From contig CAYORX010000012.1 of NCBI GenBank assembly GCA_964406505.1, positions 1 through 53,506 on the forward strand: a DNA stretch of 53,506 nt, given 5' to 3'. Under the pieces are notes generated by a model. That model made no database searches, was not told the origin of the DNA, and saw only the letters and a program-made list of their open reading frames with translations. This DNA comes from DTU015 sp964406505. GTDB lineage: Bacteria; Bacillota; Sulfobacillia; Fermentithermobacillales; Fermentithermobacillaceae. Below, one piece after another: positions 7,844 through 14,914 of this stretch. The position numbers and the translations under genes are program-made. The stretch's first letter is position 1. The number at the start of each line of letters is the position of its first letter.

Positions 7844-8437
7844 TTATGGCCGAAGAAGTTTTCGCCAGATAGAGGATTCATCTTCATCCAACTGTCTAGA
7901 TAAGTGCCAAACATCGCTACGAATTAAAGGATCTTTTATCATTATTGTCCAGGCAGACAAGGCCGCGTGATAAAACTCTACGCGCGCAGGGTATTTATCA
8001 GGTTCTTTAATCATAGGACATATTAAAACTCCCGATAAAGCGTCTAACTTTACCTGAAGTTCATCTTCATGAGTAAGATAGGGCATAAGTGGAAAGGTTC
8101 TGCATTGCATAGGGCGTTTATCCCTTGGGCATGTGGCGTTACACGTTACGAAAGGGACGTTACCCTTCCAGTCAGAAGGAAAATTGTGTTTTTGAGCGTC
8201 TACAGACTTCCATTTAAGCCAGGTTTCTTCAAGGGTAAACATTTGATGTTCCCCTGGAAGTAGATACATGCCTACTCCGGGCTCGTATTCTTGACAACAG
8301 AGAGAGCCGCAAAGTACACCGCAATCAAAATGTAAGGGCGGTACATCCAGCAATGAATATGCCCTTTCAAAATCTTCTTTAGACAAAGTATAGGGCACAA
8401 GTCCTTTTAGAAATTGTTTTTTATCGATCACGTTCAT
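7844..8437 (-). CDS. Cys-rich YkgJ-like protein of unknown function
   Basis: The protein has 197 residues and no signal peptide. Cysteines cluster in FDCGVLCGSLCCQEYEPGVGM (residues about 38-58), in VTCNATCPRDKRPMQCRTFPL and in VLICPM. The CGxxCCxxxx...C...CR.FP arrangement resembles the YkgJ/'putative zinc- or iron-chelating' family, though it is longer and the first cluster is denser. The start is ATG 8437 after AAGGAG at 7 bases. It may have an oxidative-stress or metal role next to rubrerythrin, but that is inference from position only. Confidence 0.6.
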   Translation of the reverse strand: MNVIDKKQFLKGLVPYTLSKEDFERAYSLLDVPPLHFDCGVLCGSLCCQEYEPGVGMYLLPGEHQMFTLEETWLKWKSVDAQKHNFPSDWKGNVPFVTCNATCPRDKRPMQCRTFPLMPYLTHEDELQVKLDALSGVLICPMIKEPDKYPARVEFYHAALSAWTIMIKDPLIRSDVWHLSRQLDEDESSIWRKLLRP

Positions 8438-8483
8438 CAATATACTCCTTAATATGCGTTGTTATGATGAGATTGTCTTTATA

Positions 8484-8526
8484 ATACCATGTAAGCTGGT
8501 ATAAAACATAATACCAATGTATTGGT
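8484..8526. repeat. Two adjacent inverted repeats in the divergent promoter region
   Basis: ATACC (8484-8488) pairs with GGTAT (8498-8502). A second, perfect repeat ACCAAT-GT-ATTGGT lies at 8513-8526. Both are in the intergenic space between the YkgJ-like gene and the ABC-F gene, and upstream of the ABC-F promoter. They look like operator half-sites, but no regulator is identified. Confidence 0.4.
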
Positions 8527-8550
8527 TGAAAATTGATAAAGTACTGCAGA

Positions 8551-8580
8551 TTGACTGTTTTGTTAGTTGGATGATAGTAT
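8551..8580 (+). promoter_or_regulatory. Putative sigma-A promoter of the ABC-F gene
   Basis: TTGACT (8551-8556) and TAGTAT (8575-8580) are separated by 18 bases. The start codon at 8627 is about 40 bases downstream of the expected transcription start. Confidence 0.5.
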
Positions 8581-8626
8581 CTAGCCGGAGATTTTGGAAT
8601 TGTGATCAAGTTGGGAGGCTTGCTTG

Positions 8627-10525
8627 ATGGCACTCGTTGAAATGAACGACGTTTCTAGGTATTTTGGAGCGCGTTGTATTTTTTCTGCAGTTAATCTTTC
8701 TTTGCCAAAGCAAGTGCGAGTCGGAATCATAGGGCGTAACGGAGAAGGGAAAACTACCCTTTTGCGTGTTATAGCAGGCGAATTGGAACATGATTCAGGA
8801 GAAATCCATATAGCTTCCGACATACGACTAGGCTACCTTTCCCAAGGTCTCCCGTGCTATTCGTCTACTGTGTTTGATGAGGCAATGTCAGGAAAACCCG
8901 AGGTGTTGGAAGCGGCCTCCAAAATGAGGAAACTTGAATCTAAAATGGCTTCGGGCTACGGTGATACCCAGGAACTTCTCAATCAATACGCCAAGGCTCA
9001 AAGTAGATTTGAAGGTTTATATGGTTATGATTTGGAACATGAAGTTGCTGAGATATTAGCAGGCTTGGGATTCCCGAAGAATATTTGGTCACAGAAGGCA
9101 GAAGATTTAAGTGGTGGCCAAAAGGTAAGGCTTAATCTCGTTAAGCTATTGGTTTCTCGACCGGATGTTTTATTGTTAGATGAACCTACCAATCATATGG
9201 ATATATCGGGAGTGGAGTGGTTAGAAGGATATCTTAATCGGTATCCAGGCGCGGTTGTAGTTGTGTCTCACGACAGACGATTTCTTGACGTTGTTGTGGA
9301 TAGGATATGGGAAATAGAATCGGGAACAGTAACATCCTATCGCGGAAACTTTTCTGCCTATGTCCATCAAAAGGAAGAAGTGCTTAAGGCACAAAGGAAG
9401 AAATATGAAGAACAGCAAAGACTGATAAAGCGTACGATGAAGTTTATTAGAAAATGGCGTGCAAACGCAAGAAGGTCTGGTCAAGCAAGAAGTAGAGAGA
9501 AAATGCTTGATCGGTTAGAACTTATAGAAAAACCCGGAAAACAAGCAACTTTGAAACTGGAACTAACTTTCGAAAATACTACGGGCAAAGAAGTGCTGGC
9601 ATTGAAAAATCTTTCAAAACAATTCGATGATGTTTTGTTCCGTGATTTAAATTTGCTGTTATTGCGAGGAGAACGTCTAGCACTTATAGGTCCGAATGGC
9701 TGTGGGAAATCTACTCTACTTAAATGCATTAAAGGGATAGAATCATATAGTGGGATCGTTAGATGGGGAGCAGGTGTGAAAAAAGCATATTATGCACAAG
9801 ATTTTGACTTCGATTTTCCTGAAAAGACAGTGCTTGAACATGTTAAATCGTTTGGCGTTCCGCATAAAGAGGCTAGGGATATATTAGGAAGATTTCTGTT
9901 TTCGGGCGATGATGTTAAAAAAAGAATTAAAGATTTATCCGGCGGTGAATCCTCAAGGTTAGCACTTTTACAACTTGTATTATCTGATGCCAATGTGTTA
10001 TTGCTGGACGAACCGACCAATCATTTAGATTTACCATCTCGAAGAGCGCTAGAGGAAGCAGTTGCAGACTTTCAGGGTACTGTCATTTTTGCTTCGCATG
10101 ACAGATATTTTATAGATAAAGTAGCAACTAAGATTCTTTATTTTAGACAAGGGCAAATAGAAATTTTTCAGGGTAATTACACAAATTTTAAACATTATAT
10201 AGATTCTATAGAAAACGAAGAGGAAAAAGAAAGTGGTTTTCAATCAAAACCGAAGTTTTGCGATTTTAATGAAGGTGCATGCGCGGAGAAAAAGTGTAGT
10301 TTTCGTTTGGACTCTGTTGACCTTGAAATCGAAAATCTTGAATATGAAATTACATGTCTCGAAGAACGCAAACAAGAGATAGCTACTATATTGGCCGATC
10401 CGAAGACTTATTCAGAACCAGTTAAAGTCTCGCTTAAAGAATGGGGATTGGTTTGTTCGCAATTAGAAGAACTTTATAAAAAATGGGAAGAACTTGTAGA
10501 ACTTAGACAAAACTCTTTAGATTAA
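8627..10525 (+). CDS. ABC-F family ATPase (ribosome-associated)
   Basis: The protein has 632 residues with two ABC domains and no membrane segments. Domain 1 has Walker A GRNGEGKTT, signature LSGGQKVRLNL and Walker B LLLDEPTNHMD. Domain 2 has GPNGCGKST, LSGGESSRLALL and LLLDEPTNHLD. The charged linker between them (EEQQRLIKRTMKFIRKWRAN) matches the tRNA-interacting arm of ABC-F proteins. The last 75 residues are a charged coiled coil, as in YdiF/Uup-type members. These proteins act on stalled or antibiotic-bound ribosomes; whether this one protects against drugs cannot be read from the sequence. ATG 8627 follows GGGAGGC at 8 bases. Confidence 0.92.
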   Translation: MALVEMNDVSRYFGARCIFSAVNLSLPKQVRVGIIGRNGEGKTTLLRVIAGELEHDSGEIHIASDIRLGYLSQGLPCYSSTVFDEAMSGKPEVLEAASKMRKLESKMASGYGDTQELLNQYAKAQSRFEGLYGYDLEHEVAEILAGLGFPKNIWSQKAEDLSGGQKVRLNLVKLLVSRPDVLLLDEPTNHMDISGVEWLEGYLNRYPGAVVVVSHDRRFLDVVVDRIWEIESGTVTSYRGNFSAYVHQKEEVLKAQRKKYEEQQRLIKRTMKFIRKWRANARRSGQARSREKMLDRLELIEKPGKQATLKLELTFENTTGKEVLALKNLSKQFDDVLFRDLNLLLLRGERLALIGPNGCGKSTLLKCIKGIESYSGIVRWGAGVKKAYYAQDFDFDFPEKTVLEHVKSFGVPHKEARDILGRFLFSGDDVKKRIKDLSGGESSRLALLQLVLSDANVLLLDEPTNHLDLPSRRALEEAVADFQGTVIFASHDRYFIDKVATKILYFRQGQIEIFQGNYTNFKHYIDSIENEEEKESGFQSKPKFCDFNEGACAEKKCSFRLDSVDLEIENLEYEITCLEERKQEIATILADPKTYSEPVKVSLKEWGLVCSQLEELYKKWEELVELRQNSLD

Positions 10526-10557
10526 AAAAGGGGCATAAGGATGGCTAGCCCCTTTTT
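10525..10557 (+). terminator. Rho-independent terminator after ABC-F gene
   Basis: AAAAAGGGGC (10525-10534) pairs with GCCCCTTTTT (10548-10557). The GC-rich core is followed by five T residues, immediately after the stop codon. Confidence 0.85.
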
Positions 10558-10581
10558 CACAAAGTCGCTACATGGAAGGTC

Positions 10582-11745
10582 TTAGCCTAATACTCGTTCA
10601 CCTTCGATAAATACAGTTTCCACTTTTGATCTGATCTTAAAGGGATGGCCATTCCATATGACGAAATCGGCATCTTTTCCCGGTTCTAAACTTCCAACCC
10701 TGTCTTCAACACCCAGTGTTTCTGCGGGCGTCAGAGTGACGGCTCTCAATGCATCAGCTTCTTCCATGCCATTAGCCCAGGCCATAGCTGCTGCAACAGA
10801 CAAGAACTGAATAGGATGAAATGGATGATCGCTTATAAGGCTAACCTTACATCCTGCTTTACTTAATATCCCTGGTGTTTTTAATGAAGTGGTAGCGGTT
10901 TCAATCTTTCCCCGTGTACCCATGCTTGGGCCTATATTGACTTTAACTTTTTTCGCTCCTAGAAATTCGGCAATTGCGATACCGTCAGTACAATGTTCAA
11001 TAGAGTAATCTATATCGAATTCTTCTGCAATTCTGATTGCTGTTACAATGTCGTCAGCCCGGTGTGCGTGAACCCTTAAAGGTATTTGCTTTCGCAAAAC
11101 TTTGACCAAACTTAACATATCTAAGTCTGTATCGGGTAGTTTTGTCGGGTCACCTCCAGAATCATCAAGCTTTTTCATGTAATCCTTTGCTTTATACAAA
11201 GCACCTCTAAGGATAGATGCGATTCCCATCCTGGTTTTGGGGGCTTGGCCTTGTGAACCATAAGCGCCCTTTGGATTTTCACCCAAAGCTGCTTTTATGC
11301 CCGCTGGTATTCTTACGATCATATGATCAATAACAATTCCTGATGTTTTGACTACGGCAGTTTCGCCGCCGATAACGTTTCCCGAACCTGGAGTTATTTG
11401 AATGCAAGTAACTCCCCCGCGTTGGGCATCTTGAAACGCTGAATGTTCCGGCCAAACTGCATCGATCGCTCGAACCCCAGACGTGACCGGATTAGAACTT
11501 TCGTTGCCGTCATGTTGTGCGCGGCCGTACCATTCGCCCCACATTCCTACATGGGTATGTGCGTCGACAAATCCTGGCAATAGGTATTTGTTGGCAGCGT
11601 CAATGATTTTAGCGCTTTTCGGTATTTGTATGTGTTTGCCCACATTTGAAATTTTGTCGTTTTTTATTAACAATGTACCATTATCTATAGGTGGATTAGA
11701 TACAGGGTATATTTTAGCGTTGACGATCGCAGTGATTTGTGTCAC
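10582..11745 (-). CDS. Amidohydrolase (imidazolonepropionase-like), paralog 1
   Basis: The protein has 387 residues. Metal-dependent amidohydrolase motifs are in order: small N-terminal beta domain, VDAHTHVGM (HxH), PLRVHAHRADD, YSIEHCTDG and LISDHPFHP, then the C-terminal GSLEPGKDADFVIWNGHPF of the beta-sandwich. A conserved NESSNPVT segment follows the HxH. It belongs with the imidazolonepropionase/prolidase-like amidohydrolases common in Clostridia and annotated without proven substrate. The GTG start follows GGGGGTGAATACCA. It lies 17 bases downstream of its paralog in the same operon. Confidence 0.88.
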   Translation of the reverse strand: MTQITAIVNAKIYPVSNPPIDNGTLLIKNDKISNVGKHIQIPKSAKIIDAANKYLLPGFVDAHTHVGMWGEWYGRAQHDGNESSNPVTSGVRAIDAVWPEHSAFQDAQRGGVTCIQITPGSGNVIGGETAVVKTSGIVIDHMIVRIPAGIKAALGENPKGAYGSQGQAPKTRMGIASILRGALYKAKDYMKKLDDSGGDPTKLPDTDLDMLSLVKVLRKQIPLRVHAHRADDIVTAIRIAEEFDIDYSIEHCTDGIAIAEFLGAKKVKVNIGPSMGTRGKIETATTSLKTPGILSKAGCKVSLISDHPFHPIQFLSVAAAMAWANGMEEADALRAVTLTPAETLGVEDRVGSLEPGKDADFVIWNGHPFKIRSKVETVFIEGERVLG

Positions 11746-11762
11746 TGGTATTCACCCCCAAA

Positions 11763-12950
11763 TTATGAGTTGTCTTGATAAACACGATTGCCGTTAATGA
11801 AAGTTGCTAGAACTTTAGAATCATACTCAAAAGGATCTTTTGTCCAAATTACTATATCCGCGTCTTTTCCTGGTTCAATCGACCCTACTTTGTGAGATAC
11901 TCCAGCGATTTGAGCGGGGTAAAGGGTAATACCTAAAAGGGCAAGCCTTTCATCCATACCTTCTCGGACGGCTAGACCTGCACATACGCGAAGAAATTGA
12001 ATGGGAAATACCGGATGATCTGTAATAATAGCTACTTTTACCCCGGCCCGTGACAATGCCACCGGAGCTGCAAAACCGATATTTTTTATTTCTAACTTAC
12101 TTTTTCCCATGAATGAGGGACCCATAGTTACAGGAAATCCACTATCTTTTATGTAATGGACGATTTTGTCCCCTTCAGTGCAATGCTCTAAAGATATATC
12201 TATATTGAATTCTTTAGCAATCCTGATCGCGGTTACAATATCGTCCGTCCTATGGCAATGTATTCGCATAGGAAGCTCTCTTTTTATAACGCGGGCCAAA
12301 CATTCTTTACCAAGATCAAATTGTGGAGTTTTGTTTGATTTATCGACAGACGGTTTTGTCTGTCGAACATAATCTTTTGCGTCAAACAAAGATTTCCGCA
12401 ATGCGGCAGCATTACCCATGCGCGTTTTAGGCATTTTGTTTCGGCTGCCATAGACTCGTTTTGGATTTTCACCCAGCGCTGCTTTTACACCACTGGGCGC
12501 CAATACGAGTAATTCATCAAGTACCGACGAACCCCAGGTTTTAATTACAAGCGTATCCCCACCTATAATATTGGCACTTCCCGGACCGGTTTGTACACAT
12601 GTTATTCCTGCCGCTATAGCATCTTCAAACGCAATATCTGTAGGATTCACTGCATCAAGTGCCCTTGCCTCCGCAGTAATAGGATTAGAAGATTCGTTTG
12701 AGTCCTGTCCGGCAGATGTGACTCCATCTTCTGCAATCCCTATATGACAATGGGCATCGATAAGTCCCGGCGTTATAATATTTCCAGTTGCATCGATTAT
12801 TTCAGCGTCCGGTGGAATTTCAGCATTGGTTCCAACAGACGCTATTTTCTGGTTAACTATCAAAATGGTGCCTCGCTCAATCACAAATGGAATCTCACAA
12901 TTGCTACTTGAGGTGTAAATCAGGCCATTAGTTATTGCCGTAGTTTTCAT
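11763..12950 (-). CDS. Amidohydrolase (imidazolonepropionase-like), paralog 2
   Basis: The protein has 395 residues and the same motif order as its downstream neighbour: IDAHCHIGI, NESSNPIT, MRIHCHRTDD, SLEHCTEG, IITDHPVFP and VGSIEPGKDADIVIW. A clear tandem duplicate, but the two have diverged strongly, suggesting different substrates or a hetero-oligomer. The ATG follows GGGAGG. First gene of the two-gene minus-strand operon, transcribed divergently from the deacetylase gene. Substrate unknown. Confidence 0.88.
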   Translation of the reverse strand: MKTTAITNGLIYTSSSNCEIPFVIERGTILIVNQKIASVGTNAEIPPDAEIIDATGNIITPGLIDAHCHIGIAEDGVTSAGQDSNESSNPITAEARALDAVNPTDIAFEDAIAAGITCVQTGPGSANIIGGDTLVIKTWGSSVLDELLVLAPSGVKAALGENPKRVYGSRNKMPKTRMGNAAALRKSLFDAKDYVRQTKPSVDKSNKTPQFDLGKECLARVIKRELPMRIHCHRTDDIVTAIRIAKEFNIDISLEHCTEGDKIVHYIKDSGFPVTMGPSFMGKSKLEIKNIGFAAPVALSRAGVKVAIITDHPVFPIQFLRVCAGLAVREGMDERLALLGITLYPAQIAGVSHKVGSIEPGKDADIVIWTKDPFEYDSKVLATFINGNRVYQDNS

Positions 12951-13092
12951 TTTCTTGCCTCCCTTGCAAAAAGTTCTAGCGTCTATAAAAGTTCCCTATT
13001 CGAAGGTATTATCCTGCTCAACGATATAAATGCTTCTTGTTCCCATCAAAAGGCCAAATTTCAGGAACTTTCCGGTGCTAAAACTGTCACAT

Positions 13093-13098
13093 TATAAT
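13093..13098 (+). promoter_or_regulatory. TATAAT -10 element before the deacetylase gene
   Basis: A consensus TATAAT lies at 13093-13098, only five bases before the first in-frame ATG (13103). If it is the real -10, transcription starts at about 13105 and the ATG cannot be used, which favours TTG 13142 or GTG 13151. The -35 region is not recognisable. Confidence 0.35.
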
Positions 13099-13102
13099 AG
13101 CA

Positions 13103-14314
13103 ATGAAACCAAATTGTTTGACAAATCAACAAACCGGGGGATTGAATAAGGTGACTTCTCAAACCAAAACGAAGTCTAAAAAGCGAAAATTTGATAATTT
13201 CTGGTTCAAATTAACTGTGGTCTGCGTGACAGGGGTAGTGGGGATTTTTTTTATCGTTTATTCGGCGACGTTAAGATCATTTAATGATGATTCTGAGGCA
13301 TTGGGACAAATTAGCGATCTAAACCAGTCAAACGGCCCGGGTGTTGAGATCGGAGATGATTTTAAATCGCCTTTAGAAGAAAGGCGATTTATGAAAATAA
13401 ATCAACTTGCAAAAAGCCCCAACGAGCTGGGGATGGTTCCCATCATTATGTACCATCAAATAGACGAACCTGAGTCAGAGTGGGTTAGGACGCCAGATAA
13501 TTTCAGACGTGATCTGGAGAGATTCTATGAGCTTGGATATAGTTTAGTGTCCTTACAATCGTATCTAGCAGGTCACATAGAACTACCTGCCGGTGTAAGT
13601 CCGTTGATCATCACTTTTGATGACGGGTCCGCCGGCCAATTCCGCTACATTACAAAACGATATATCGACGATAACGGAGCAAGATTGCCTATGGAGGTAC
13701 TTATACCTGACCCAGACTCAGCAGTTGGCATATTACTTGATTTTTCTAAAGAATACCCTGAATTTGGACACGCCGCCACGTTTTTTCTAAATTTTCCCGC
13801 CCCTTTTGGTATTCCAATCGAAGTCGACAGAAAATTGAATTTTTTACTAAGTCACGGCATGGAGTTGGGGAATCATACTTATAATCACAAGAACCTTGGC
13901 AATTGTTGTAAAAACGTTATTGAGGCTGAATTAGGAGAACAGTCCCGCGCAATTGAACAAATTACAGGAGTTAAGCCTCTGTCACTAGCACTGCCCTATG
14001 GCGTTTACCCAAGGTGTGACGATTGCAAAAAGTATCTAATGACAGGTGAATATCAAGGACATGTTTACGAGAACCGCGCGGTATTATTAGTAGGAGCGGA
14101 GCCCGCCCTTTCGCCTTATCACCTACATCTAGACAAAAGTGTCCTCCCACGAATAAGAGGTTCTGAGGAAGAACTATCAAAATGGCTTAAATATCTGGAT
14201 GATTCAAACACCAGATACATTTCTGACGGTAACAGCGAAGTCATTACCGTAACGAAATCTGAAAGGTTATATATAGATGAGGCTTTTAGTGAAACATACG
14301 ATATAATGCCTTAA
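13103..14314 (+). CDS. Membrane-anchored polysaccharide deacetylase (NodB domain)
   Basis: Up to 403 residues. A basic N-terminus and one membrane segment (LTVVCVTGVVGIFFIVYSATL) precede an outside domain. The carbohydrate esterase 4 domain shows PIIMYHQID, PLIITFDDGS (metal-binding Asp pair) and ELGNHTYNHKNLG (H-x-x-x-H metal ligands), and later LALPYGVYP. Such enzymes remove N-acetyl groups from peptidoglycan or other wall glycans. An insertion between the DD and the H-box motifs (about 70 residues) makes it longer than a minimal NodB domain. The start is doubtful: GGGGGA lies just upstream of TTG 13142/GTG 13151, whereas ATG 13103 has no ribosome site. Confidence 0.85.
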   Translation: MKPNCLTNQQTGGLNKVTSQTKTKSKKRKFDNFWFKLTVVCVTGVVGIFFIVYSATLRSFNDDSEALGQISDLNQSNGPGVEIGDDFKSPLEERRFMKINQLAKSPNELGMVPIIMYHQIDEPESEWVRTPDNFRRDLERFYELGYSLVSLQSYLAGHIELPAGVSPLIITFDDGSAGQFRYITKRYIDDNGARLPMEVLIPDPDSAVGILLDFSKEYPEFGHAATFFLNFPAPFGIPIEVDRKLNFLLSHGMELGNHTYNHKNLGNCCKNVIEAELGEQSRAIEQITGVKPLSLALPYGVYPRCDDCKKYLMTGEYQGHVYENRAVLLVGAEPALSPYHLHLDKSVLPRIRGSEEELSKWLKYLDDSNTRYISDGNSEVITVTKSERLYIDEAFSETYDIMP

Positions 14315-14484
14315 TTTTACATTAGAGATAACGCACTATTACTGTGCTTTTAATCGGCCTTTTTAGACCCTCGTAGAATTCTTTTGTATGCATAAGACAT
14401 CAAAAATCGTTATCCTCATGAAGCGACAGTATGGGGGTGATGGCAAGTCTATATTTTCAAAAATGAATCACGCATAATCACTTG

Positions 14485-14514
14485 TTGAAATAATTGAGCA
14501 ATTGATCAATAATT
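14485..14514 (+). promoter_or_regulatory. Promoter with overlapping ArsR/SmtB-type operator
   Basis: TTGAAA (14485-14490) and AATAAT (14508-14513) have a 17-base spacer. Between and over them lies the inverted repeat AATAATTGA (14489-14497) and TCAATAATT (14506-14514), 8 of 9 positions symmetric. TGA..TCA half-sites of this kind are typical of SmtB/CzrA-family operators. Binding would block RNA polymerase directly, so the downstream sensor probably represses its own operon. Confidence 0.7.
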
Positions 14515-14533
14515 GTACCGGGAGGTGTACATA

Positions 14534-14881
14534 ATGCCCAGAGAAGTGAAGGGTTGGTCACCTTATGTGTTCGATGCCAAGATTTATGAAGTGAAAAAGT
14601 CAATGCCTGACATGGGTTATATAGTTTCGATTTTTAAAATAATGGCAGACAAGACGAGAGCATCAATTTTGTGGCTGCTCTCGCAAGGCGAGTGGTGCGT
14701 CTACGATTTAGCTGTAGTTCTAAAAACTTCAGTTTCAAATGTGTCACACCACCTTAGGTTGCTTCGTACTTCGAGGTTAGTAAAAAACCGTAAAGAAGGG
14801 CGAAGGGTCTATTATTCACTCGATGATGAACACGTAGTAAACTTGTTAGATCAAGCTTTTAAACACGCTGAACACAACTGA
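14534..14881 (+). CDS. ArsR/SmtB-family zinc-type metal sensor repressor
   Basis: The protein has 115 residues with a winged helix: LWLLSQGEWCVYDLAVVLKTSVSNVSHHLRLLRTSRLVKNRKEGRR. The alpha-5 metal site is intact: D-E-H in LDDEHV and H-A-E-H eleven residues later, matching the D-x-H...H-x-x-H ligands of SmtB/CzrA. The alpha-3N cadmium site is only partly present (EWCVYD with one Cys), so zinc sensing at alpha-5 is the likely mode. ATG 14534 follows GGGAGGTG; the longer frame from TTG 14513 would begin inside the operator. It is followed after 33 bases by the P1B ATPase it should control. Confidence 0.9.
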   Translation: MPREVKGWSPYVFDAKIYEVKKSMPDMGYIVSIFKIMADKTRASILWLLSQGEWCVYDLAVVLKTSVSNVSHHLRLLRTSRLVKNRKEGRRVYYSLDDEHVVNLLDQAFKHAEHN

Positions 14882-14914
14882 TCTATTAAAAATAGCAGAA
14901 AGGTGTGACGATAA

